From Bacillota bacterium (lineage in GTDB: Bacteria > Bacillota > Sulfobacillia > Symbiobacteriales > ZC4RG38): a DNA stretch of 7,291 nt. Numbering within the stretch: the first letter of the stretch is position 1; each line of letters starts with the position of its first letter. A model generated the notes under the pieces. It did no database searches and was not told where the DNA came from. It saw nothing but the letters and a program-made list of their open reading frames with translations. Of the stretch, positions 1-5,120 are shown one piece after another. The stretch covers positions 1 to 7,291 of the forward strand of contig QGUP01000096.1 in the NCBI GenBank assembly GCA_003242505.1. Reading direction: 5' to 3'. Both the position numbers and the translations under genes were made by a program.

Positions 1-90
1 ATCTCCTCCCCTTGAGCCGCACAGCCGTTGCCGGTGCCCGCCCCCGCTCGCCGGGGGGTCATGCTGTCGGCCCCGGCCCGATACCAATAC

Positions 91-111
91 TTAGTTTGTT
101 GATCACACTAT
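91..111 (+). promoter_or_regulatory. XylR-like (ROK family) operator candidate
   Basis: TTAGTTTGTT at 91-100 matches the half-site of the Bacillus xylose repressor XylR as I remember it (TTAGTTTGTT ... AACAAACTAA). After one central base, ATCACACTAT at 102-111 agrees with the opposite half-site at 7 of 10 positions, making an imperfect 21-bp palindrome. Bacillus operators have a wider gap between halves (about 5 bp), so the spacing here is not canonical. The downstream GH52 beta-xylosidase gene makes xylose-responsive control plausible. No regulator gene is in the window, so this is an inference from motif and context. Confidence 0.35.
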
Positions 112-121
112 CTATGACTGG

Positions 122-139
122 GATTTCGCCGGGGAAATC
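122..139 (+). repeat. Inverted repeat, 6-bp arms
   Basis: GATTTC (122-127) and GAAATC (134-139) are exact inverted copies around a 6-nt centre, GCCGGG. No T-tract follows, so it is not an intrinsic terminator. It may be an operator or may be chance, but it sits among several other palindromes. Confidence 0.3.
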
Positions 140-194
140 GAATCTCCTGCCGGGTACCGAAAAAGTCCGGATTTTCTTTGCCAGCTCCAGGGTC

Positions 195-211
195 CGGTCC
201 TTGACGGACCG
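195..211 (+). repeat. Inverted repeat, 6-bp arms
   Basis: CGGTCC (195-200) and GGACCG (206-211) are exact inverted copies around TTGAC. As RNA this would be a stable GC-rich hairpin, but no T-run follows it. It lies upstream of the likely promoters. Its function is unknown. Confidence 0.3.
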
Positions 212-259
212 CCATCTTTCCCGGGTCAAAAATGGCCTTCTGAGGCCGTTTGAGCCCGG

Positions 260-273
260 TGGAAACGCTTTCA
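260..273 (+). promoter_or_regulatory. cre-like / LacI-family operator
   Basis: TGGAAACGCTTTCA fits the CcpA catabolite-responsive element consensus TGWNANCGNTNWCA at every fixed position except the third, where G replaces A/T. It has the central CG and dyad symmetry typical of LacI-family operators. It overlaps the -35 region of the likeliest promoter (268-295), a position where a bound repressor would block RNA polymerase. Carbon catabolite repression by CcpA, or control by a local LacI-type sugar regulator, would both suit a xylan-oligosaccharide operon. Motifs like this also occur by chance, but the location favours a real site. Confidence 0.5.
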
Positions 274-295
274 GGACTTATCACACGAATATCAT
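268..295 (+). promoter_or_regulatory. Candidate sigma-A promoter of the operon
   Basis: The -10 element TATCAT (290-295) matches TATAAT at 5 of 6 positions. A weak -35, CTTTCA (268-273, 3 of 6 matches), lies 16 bp upstream inside the cre-like operator. Transcription would begin near 302, within the 17-bp palindrome at 298-314, about 30 nt before the AGGGGAGA ribosome-binding sequence. The weak -35 would suit an activated or tightly repressed promoter. Start-site mapping is needed to choose between this and the TTGACA-based alternative. Confidence 0.35.
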
Positions 296-297
296 CC

Positions 298-314
298 GTC
301 TTGACAGTCAAGAC
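298..314 (+). promoter_or_regulatory. Perfect 17-bp palindrome (operator-like)
   Basis: GTCTTGACAGTCAAGAC is a perfect dyad: two 8-bp arms around a single central A. It lies 3 bp downstream of the TATCAT -10 hexamer, covering the expected transcription start, which is a classic repressor position. It also contains a perfect TTGACA hexamer (301-306). As RNA it could form a 7-bp stem with a 3-nt loop, but if transcription starts near 302 it would not be fully transcribed, so a DNA-binding role is more likely. The cognate regulator is unknown. Confidence 0.5.
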
Positions 315-329
315 CGGCTAACCCACACT
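301..329 (+). promoter_or_regulatory. Alternative promoter built on TTGACA
   Basis: A consensus -35 hexamer TTGACA (301-306) is followed at 17 bp by CACACT (324-329), which matches the -10 consensus at only 3 of 6 positions. Transcription from here would start near 336, leaving a leader of about 75 nt before ATG 411. The TTGACA may instead be just part of the 17-bp palindrome. Confidence 0.2.
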
Positions 330-332
330 TAT

Positions 333-350
333 AGGGGAGAGACTTTGTTG
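333..350 (+). promoter_or_regulatory. Ribosome-binding sequence with in-frame TTG codons
   Basis: AGGGGAGA (333-340) resembles a good Shine-Dalgarno sequence and lies 4 nt before TTG 345, and 7 nt before TTG 348. Both codons are in frame with the GH52 gene. Initiation here would add 22 or 21 residues to the 699-residue enzyme. The ATG at 411 fits family alignment better, so this is a possible alternative start, not the preferred one. Confidence 0.3.
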
Positions 351-372
351 GGTTTCTATTCGAACAAACTCC
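340..372 (+). promoter_or_regulatory. TTTGTT/AACAAA inverted repeat, possible second XylR-like element
   Basis: AGACTTTGTT (340-349) and AACAAACTCC (363-372) form an inverted repeat matching at 8 of 10 positions, with 13 nt between. The right arm agrees with the XylR half-site AACAAACTAA at 8 of 10 positions and the left arm with TTAGTTTGTT at 7 of 10. The gap is wider than in Bacillus operators. With the element at 91-111 it could form a pair flanking the promoter. It also overlaps the alternative TTG starts, so it could act at the RNA level. Confidence 0.25.
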
Positions 373-410
373 TTGCAAACGAACTCCATCCACCCGCGGG
401 GGTGCGCCCG

Positions 411-2510
411 ATGCCATCCAGTTCCTTCTACGTGCATCACAGCCCATGGGGCGCCTACGCCAGTTTCTGCCTCGGCCGGTACGGGCGGGGCGGGGGCTTT
501 GTGCTGAGCGACGTCCACCCGCCGGAGAAGAACGTCTACATCGGGTACGCGCGCCCGGGAGAGCCGCCCCGGCTCCTGCCCTTCTACCACGTGGAAGCCG
601 GGCACCGGACCGGGGCAGAGGCCTTCCTCGGAACCGGTGAGAAAGAGGCGCCCCGGTTCCTCGGCCAGGTCGAGCCTTTCCGTCCGGAGGAGATCCACCG
701 GCGCCTCACCTGGGCGGCCGACACCTGGACCGCCGGCGACCTGACCTTCCGGCTCCTTACCCCCTTCGGCCCGGTGCCCGAACTGGAGGCCCTGGATCCG
801 GAGGAACAGCGCTTCTACCTCGCCCCAGCCATCCTCGCGGAGATCCGGTTTGACAACACCCGCTCGGCGGCGCCGGCCCGGGTTCTCTTTGGCCTGGAGG
901 GGATGCGCCGGGTGCTGTCCGACACCACCGGCGGCGAGCTCGTGGGCGTCGCCCAGGGCCGTGGGGTGGCCGTCGCCTGCCAGCCCTCCCCGGAGGTACA
1001 GGAGGTCCTGGACTGGGAGATCGTCCTCCCGGCGCTCACCGGTACCCCCCAGGTCAACCGGCTGGGCACCGAGGGCGGCCTGGTCTTCACCGTGCCCCCG
1101 GGGGAGACCCGGACCTACACCCTGGCCCTCGCCACCTACCAGGGCGGGATCGTCACCACCGGCATCGAGGCCAGCTTTGCCTACACCCGACTCTTCCGAA
1201 GCGTGGAGGAGGTGGCGGCCTTCGTCCTCCGGCACCAGGAGCGCTACCGGGCCCTGGCAGCGGAGCGGGACCGGGAGCTGGAGGAGGCGCCCCTTAACGA
1301 GCACCGGAAGTTCCTACTGGCCCATGCCACCCACAGCTACCTGGCGAACACCGAACTTCTCGTGGACGAGACCGGGCGTAAGATCTGGGTGGTCAACGAG
1401 GGCGAGTACCAGATGATGAACACCCTGGACCTGACCGTCGACCACCTCTTCTGGGAGCTGCGGTACCACCCCTGGACCACCCGGAACGTCCTGGACCTCT
1501 TCGCCACCCGCTACTCCTACGTGGATCGGGTCAAGGACCGGTCGGGCCGGTACTACCCCGGCGGGATCTCCTTCACCCACGACATGGGCGTGGCCAACGC
1601 CTTCTCGCCGCCGGGCCATTCCACCTACGAGCGGCCGGACCTGACGGGCTGCTTTAGTTACATGACCTTTGAGGAGCTCACCAACTGGGTGCTCACCGCC
1701 GCCGTGTACGGCCTCCGGACCGGCGACCAACCGTGGCTGCAGCGGTCCGCCCCGATTTTCCAGAAATGTTTGGAAAGCCTGATCCACCGCGACCGGGACG
1801 GCGACGGCATCATGGACGTCGACAGCGACCGGTGTGGGACGGGCAGCGAGATCACCACCTACGACAGCCTTGACGCCAGCCTGGGGCAGGCCCGGAACAA
1901 CCTGTACCTGGCGGTCAAGACCTGGGCCGCCTACGTCTGCCTCGGCCACGTCTTCCGCCGGCTGGGGCTGGCCGCGGAGGCTCAGACCGCCGAAGACCGG
2001 GCGGCCCGGGTGGCGGCGACGGTGGCCGGCCGGTTCGACCCGGCGGCGGGGTTCATCCCCGCGGTCTTCGAGGACAACAACACCTCCCGGATCATCCCGG
2101 CCATCGAGGGGCTGGTCTACCCCTACGTCATCGGGGACCGGGATGCGGTCAGCCCCGAGGGCCGGTTCGGCCCCCTGATCCGGGCCCTGCGCACCCACCT
2201 GGAGACCGTCCTGCAGCCCGGGGTCTGCATCGACCCCGTCTCGGGCGGGTGGAAGCTCTCCTCCACCAGCGACAACACCTGGATGAGCAAGATCGCCATC
2301 AGCCAGTTTGTGGCCGAGCGGATCCTGGGCTTTGACTTCGGTCCCGCCGGGGAGGAGTGGGATCGGGTGCACGCTTCGTGGCAGCAAGAGGGCTGCGCCC
2401 TTCAGGCGGCCACAGACCAGATCTGGAGCGACTCCGGAGCCGACCGGGGCAGCCGCCTCTACCCGCGGCTGGTCACCGCCGTGCTGTGGCTGGAGCCGTC
2501 TCAGGGATAA
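411..2510 (+). CDS. GH52 beta-xylosidase, cytoplasmic
   Basis: Glycoside hydrolase family 52 enzyme of 699 residues, the usual length for the family. GH52 beta-xylosidases are retaining (alpha/alpha)6-barrel enzymes that release xylose from non-reducing ends of xylo-oligosaccharides. The N-terminus (HHSPWGAYASF, residues 9-19) and WVVNEGEYQMMNTLDLTVD (326-344) match the Geobacillus enzyme XynB2. By alignment from memory with XynB2 (Glu335, Asp495), the nucleophile is Glu330 (in VNEGEY) and the acid/base Asp485 (in TTYDSLD). No signal peptide or membrane segment is seen, so it probably acts on imported sugars. ATG 411 was chosen because it aligns with the family start; GGGGGTG at 398-404 is an acceptable ribosome-binding site. 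A DRDGDGIMDVDSD segment (461-473) looks like a calcium-binding loop. It is the first gene of the operon. Confidence 0.93.
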   Translation: MPSSSFYVHHSPWGAYASFCLGRYGRGGGFVLSDVHPPEKNVYIGYARPGEPPRLLPFYHVEAGHRTGAEAFLGTGEKEAPRFLGQVEPFRPEEIHRRLTWAADTWTAGDLTFRLLTPFGPVPELEALDPEEQRFYLAPAILAEIRFDNTRSAAPARVLFGLEGMRRVLSDTTGGELVGVAQGRGVAVACQPSPEVQEVLDWEIVLPALTGTPQVNRLGTEGGLVFTVPPGETRTYTLALATYQGGIVTTGIEASFAYTRLFRSVEEVAAFVLRHQERYRALAAERDRELEEAPLNEHRKFLLAHATHSYLANTELLVDETGRKIWVVNEGEYQMMNTLDLTVDHLFWELRYHPWTTRNVLDLFATRYSYVDRVKDRSGRYYPGGISFTHDMGVANAFSPPGHSTYERPDLTGCFSYMTFEELTNWVLTAAVYGLRTGDQPWLQRSAPIFQKCLESLIHRDRDGDGIMDVDSDRCGTGSEITTYDSLDASLGQARNNLYLAVKTWAAYVCLGHVFRRLGLAAEAQTAEDRAARVAATVAGRFDPAAGFIPAVFEDNNTSRIIPAIEGLVYPYVIGDRDAVSPEGRFGPLIRALRTHLETVLQPGVCIDPVSGGWKLSSTSDNTWMSKIAISQFVAERILGFDFGPAGEEWDRVHASWQQEGCALQAATDQIWSDSGADRGSRLYPRLVTAVLWLEPSQG

Positions 2511-2525
2511 CCCCGGGAGACACCC

Positions 2526-2546
2526 TTGCCCAGGAACTCCTGGGAA
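2526..2546 (+). other. Short hairpin after the GH52 gene
   Basis: CCCAGGA (2529-2535) pairs with TCCTGGG (2538-2544), practically a 6-bp stem with the tetraloop AACT; TT (2526-2527) and AA (2545-2546) can extend it past a bulged G. It starts 15 nt after the GH52 stop. There is no T-tract, so it is not a standard terminator. It may protect or define an mRNA end between the xylosidase and binding-protein messages. Confidence 0.4.
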
Positions 2547-2588
2547 TCCATAGACGAAAACCCAGCGCCAAAGCCCGATGCGCCAGGA

Positions 2589-2638
2589 GAGGAGAATGCC
2601 ATGGACCCGCCGGAAGAGGAGAACGCCATGGACCCGCC
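2589..2638 (+). repeat. 27-bp tandem repeat duplicating an SD-ATG unit
   Basis: A 23-bp sequence at 2589-2611 recurs at 2616-2638 with one difference (T2597 versus C2624), giving a 27-bp period. Each copy contains GAGGAG, six nt, then ATG (2601 and 2628), so each looks like a complete translation-initiation site. Both ATGs are in frame with the binding-protein gene, and the frame stays open down to its start, where the unit would encode EENAMDPPE/EENAMDPPG. Initiation there would put 27-36 mostly polar, partly acidic residues before a normal lipoprotein signal peptide, so these are probably not the main starts. They could be remnants of a duplication or extra ribosome-loading sites. Confidence 0.7.
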
Positions 2639-2695
2639 AGGCCAGCGACTCCGTTGCGCAGACAGGGACACGACCGTGGGCAAGAAGAACAGCGT

Positions 2696-2702
2696 GGAGG
2701 TG
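2696..2702 (+). promoter_or_regulatory. Strong ribosome-binding site fixing the binding-protein start
   Basis: GGAGGTG lies 6 nt before ATG 2709 and is an excellent match to the 16S rRNA tail. It decides the start because an ATG here begins directly at the basic end of a classical lipoprotein signal peptide, unlike the in-frame upstream candidates. Confidence 0.8.
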
Positions 2703-2708
2703 TGGCCG

Positions 2709-4022
2709 ATGCTCAGGTGGAATCGGCGGCTAGTATCCACCCTGGTGGTCGCCCTGATGGTCCTCGGCCTCCTGGCCGGGTGCGGCGGCGGCCAGACGGG
2801 CGAGCAGACGGGCCAGCAGGGCTCCTCGGGCGAGCAGCAGGTCACCATCACCTGGTGGCACATCTGGCAGGGCGAACCGGAGGCCCGCTGGCAGGCCATC
2901 GCGGACGCCTACATGAAGGAGCACCCGAACGTCAAGATCGAAATCAATGTCTTCGAGAACGAGGCCTTCAAGCAGAAGATCGCCACCGCGATGCAGTCCG
3001 GAGACCCGCCGGACCTGTTCCAGAGCTGGGGCGGCGGCGGTCTGCGGGAGTACGTCAAGGCCGGGCTGGTCAAGGACATCACCGAAGAGCTCCAGAAGGA
3101 CGGGTGGCTCGACAGCCTGGTCAACGCGGACCTCATGAGCGTTGACGGCCGGTACTACGGCATCCCGGTCAACGTCGGCATGGTCGGCTTCTGGTACAAC
3201 AAGGACCTCTTCGCCAAGGCTGGCATCCAGGACGAGCCGAAGACCTGGGATGAGTTCCTCGAGGTCGTGAAGAAGCTCAAGGCCGCGGGGATCACCCCCA
3301 TCGCCCTCGGCGCCGGTGAGAAGTGGTCCGCGGCCTTCTACTGGGAGTATCTGGCCCTGCGCCTTGGGGGCAAGGACGCCTTCATGAACGCCTACACCCG
3401 CAACGGCGGTTCCTTCGCGGATCCTGCCTTCGTCGAGGCCGGCAAGAAGCTGAAGGAGCTCATCGACCTGCAGCCGTTCCAGGACGGGTTCCTGTCGGCC
3501 ACCGTTCCGGACGAGTACACCCTGATGGCCACCGAGAACGCGGCCATCCAGCTGATGGGCCACTGGGCGCCGTACAGCATCCGGGACAGCTCCCCGGACA
3601 AGCAGGGCCTGGGCGACAAGCTCGGCTGGTTCCCGTTCCCGGCGGTGCCGGGCGGCAAGGGTGACCCCAACGACGCCCTGGGCGGCGGCGACGGGATCGC
3701 GGTGGGCAAGAACGCGCCGCCGGAGGCTATCGACTTCCTGCGGTTCCTCTCCAAGAAGGAGAACCTCCGGGCCCTGGTGGAGGCCGGGAACATCCTGCCG
3801 GCGACCCGGGGTGCCGAGGAGTACGTCCAGGACCCGTTGCTGAGGGAGCTGGTCCAGACCAAGGCCAAGGCCCAGTACCTCCAGGTCTACTATGACCAGT
3901 TCCTGCCTCCGGCCGCTGGGCAGGCGGTCAACGACTACGTGCAGCAGCTCTTCGCCGGCCTGAAGACGCCGGAGGAAGTGGCCCAGGGGATCGAGTCCGT
4001 GTACGCCTCTGAGGCACGCTAG
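2709..4022 (+). CDS. Sugar ABC transporter substrate-binding lipoprotein (CUT1)
   Basis: Extracytoplasmic carbohydrate-binding protein of 437 residues, typical of family 1 solute-binding proteins (SBP_bac_1). A lipoprotein signal peptide is clear: basic MLRWNRR, hydrophobic residues 8-22, lipobox LLAGC with lipidated Cys25. A Gly/Gln/Ser-rich linker (26-43) tethers the domain, which begins at VTITWWHIWQ (45-54). Family features include AFKQKIATAMQSGDPPDLF (86-104) and GFWYNKDLFAKAGI (160-173). The abundant Trp and Tyr (WW 49-50, FYWEY 210-214, GHWAPY 284-289) suit stacking against an oligosaccharide. With two CUT1 permeases downstream and a beta-xylosidase upstream, xylo-oligosaccharides (as for BxlE of Streptomyces) are the likely ligand, but specificity cannot be read from sequence alone. 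Longer in-frame starts at 2601 and 2628 are possible but would disrupt the signal peptide. Confidence 0.93.
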   Translation: MLRWNRRLVSTLVVALMVLGLLAGCGGGQTGEQTGQQGSSGEQQVTITWWHIWQGEPEARWQAIADAYMKEHPNVKIEINVFENEAFKQKIATAMQSGDPPDLFQSWGGGGLREYVKAGLVKDITEELQKDGWLDSLVNADLMSVDGRYYGIPVNVGMVGFWYNKDLFAKAGIQDEPKTWDEFLEVVKKLKAAGITPIALGAGEKWSAAFYWEYLALRLGGKDAFMNAYTRNGGSFADPAFVEAGKKLKELIDLQPFQDGFLSATVPDEYTLMATENAAIQLMGHWAPYSIRDSSPDKQGLGDKLGWFPFPAVPGGKGDPNDALGGGDGIAVGKNAPPEAIDFLRFLSKKENLRALVEAGNILPATRGAEEYVQDPLLRELVQTKAKAQYLQVYYDQFLPPAAGQAVNDYVQQLFAGLKTPEEVAQGIESVYASEAR

Positions 4023-4053
4023 ACCTCCCAGAGGGACCTGAGGGAAGGGGTCA

Positions 4054-4100
4054 AGGTACGGCAGCGGGCAACCGATAGGGCTGTTCCCGCTGCCGTACCT
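4054..4100 (+). other. Perfect 15-bp-stem hairpin between binding protein and permease genes
   Basis: AGGTACGGCAGCGGG (4054-4068) is the exact reverse complement of 4086-4100, enclosing a 17-nt loop, CAACCGATAGGGCTGTT. Within the loop AAC/GTT can add 3 pairs past one bulged C. The hairpin starts 32 nt after the binding-protein stop. What follows (GTCTGAAATTGGG) is not a T-tract, so it is probably not a simple intrinsic terminator. A stable stem here is known in malE-malF-type operons to protect the upstream message and lower permease expression relative to the binding protein. That role is inferred from structure and position. Confidence 0.75.
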
Positions 4101-4148
4101 GTCTGAAATTGGGACTCCAGAGGCTTCTGACGGAATGGGTGGTGCACC

Positions 4149-5099
4149 ATGTTGCTGACAGGAACGGCTCGTTCCGGGCCGACCCCCCGGCCTTCGGGCC
4201 GCCCGTCCACCAGCCGGAGCCGCAGCCTGACCATCTTGCTCTTCCTGCTGCCGGCCCTCCTCATGTACCTCCTCTTTGTCCTCTGGCCGGTGGTCCAGGC
4301 CGCCCGGTACTCGGTCTACCGGTGGAACGGCCTGGGCCCCCTGGAGGACCCGGTGGGAATGGCCAACTACCTCCGGGCCCTGACGGACCCGGTCTTCCGC
4401 AAGGCCCTCAGCAACAACCTGCTGATCGCCGGGCTCTCGCTCCTCATCCAGCTGCCCTTCGCCCTGGCCCTGGCCCTGATGGTGGGCCGCTCCCTGCCGG
4501 GCAAGACCTTTTTCCGGACCGTCTTCTTCCTCCCCTACGTCCTGGCGGACGTCGCGACCGCGGTCATGTGGCGGTCCATCTACAACCCCCAGTTCGGCCT
4601 GATCAACCACCTGGCCAAGATGTTCGGCCTCAAGCCCCAGGCCTGGCTCAGCGACCCGGACAAGGCCATGTACGCCATCTTTGCGGTGATCACCTGGAAG
4701 TACTTCGGCTACCACCTGGTCCTGTACATGGCCGGCCTGCAGAACATCCCCCGGGAACTGGAAGAGGCCGCGCTCATCGACGGCTGCAACACCTGGCAGC
4801 GGATCCGGTACGTCACCCTGCCCCTTCTGGGCAGCACCATCCGCCTGAGCGTCTTCCTCTCGGTGCTGGGTTCCATCCAGTTCTTTGACCTCATCTGGAT
4901 TATGACCGGCGGCGGCCCGTCCAACGCGACCGAGACGATGGTCACCTATCTCTACAAGTTCGGCTTCCAGCGTTACGCCCTCGGGTACGGAAGCGCCGTT
5001 GCCGTTATCCTCTTTGTCCTCAGCCTGTTCTTCTCCCTGGCCTACCAGCGGTTTGTCATGGCCCGGGACCTGGAGGCCACCGGGCTGGCCCGCAACTGA
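4149..5099 (+). CDS. ABC sugar permease, MalF/UgpA type
   Basis: Integral membrane subunit of a CUT1 carbohydrate ABC importer, 316 residues, within the usual size for single-domain sugar permeases. After a short Ser/Arg/Pro-rich cytoplasmic N-terminus there are about six membrane segments: roughly residues 28-50, 88-112, 123-143, 173-195, 232-253 and 278-300. The EAA loop that docks with the ATPase is EEAALIDGCNTWQRIRYVTL (205-224), continuing PLL. SNNLLIAGLSLLIQLPFALALAL (88-110) and WIMTGGGPSNATETMVTYLY (250-269) regions are typical of the MalF/LacF/UgpA group. It should pair with the following MalG-type subunit and receive sugar from the lipoprotein encoded upstream. ATG 4149 follows GGGTGGTG (4137-4144), a weaker ribosome-binding site than its neighbours have, in line with lower expression. 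Confidence 0.93.
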   Translation: MLLTGTARSGPTPRPSGRPSTSRSRSLTILLFLLPALLMYLLFVLWPVVQAARYSVYRWNGLGPLEDPVGMANYLRALTDPVFRKALSNNLLIAGLSLLIQLPFALALALMVGRSLPGKTFFRTVFFLPYVLADVATAVMWRSIYNPQFGLINHLAKMFGLKPQAWLSDPDKAMYAIFAVITWKYFGYHLVLYMAGLQNIPRELEEAALIDGCNTWQRIRYVTLPLLGSTIRLSVFLSVLGSIQFFDLIWIMTGGGPSNATETMVTYLYKFGFQRYALGYGSAVAVILFVLSLFFSLAYQRFVMARDLEATGLARN

Positions 5100-5120
5100 A
5101 GCGAAGGGAGGACGCCCGCC

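Larger units (their letters stand above)
1..410 (+). other. Gene-free control region upstream of the operon
   Basis: No convincing gene lies here. The frame of the GH52 gene happens to stay open back to TTG at 12, but codons before 411 lack the strong third-position G/C bias of the downstream gene and the translation resembles no GH52 N-terminus. Positions 1-80 are very GC-rich; from about 81 to 380 the sequence becomes much more AT-rich, as is usual for promoters in a high-GC genome. A frame-1 stop (TGA 13-15) could end a gene lying to the left, but only four codons are visible. The region holds several inverted repeats and promoter-like hexamers, listed separately. It was probably kept for regulation rather than coding. 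Confidence 0.7.

Noticed and set aside
41..58. CCCCC/GGGGG hairpin as a terminator of an upstream gene
   Set aside because: The stem is only five pairs of simple C and G runs and no T-tract follows; such pairings are expected in sequence this GC-rich.
12..410. N-terminal extension of the GH52 protein from TTG 12, with a short hydrophobic run (ILSLLITLSM)
   Set aside because: The stretch lacks the codon bias of the gene, resembles no GH52 N-terminus, and holds the promoter and operator candidates. The hydrophobic run starts about 24 residues in with no basic end or cleavage site suited to a signal peptide.
318..2387. Two long minus-strand open frames (318-1304 and 1314-2387) inside the GH52 gene
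   Set aside because: Both are antisense to well-conserved GH52 sequence, have biased low-complexity products, and show no convincing start context.
2526..2708. Extension of the binding protein upstream to TTG 2526 or the repeat ATGs
   Set aside because: It would place a polar, partly acidic segment before a textbook lipoprotein signal peptide, while ATG 2709 has the best ribosome-binding site. The repeat ATGs are kept as a finding but not as the preferred start.
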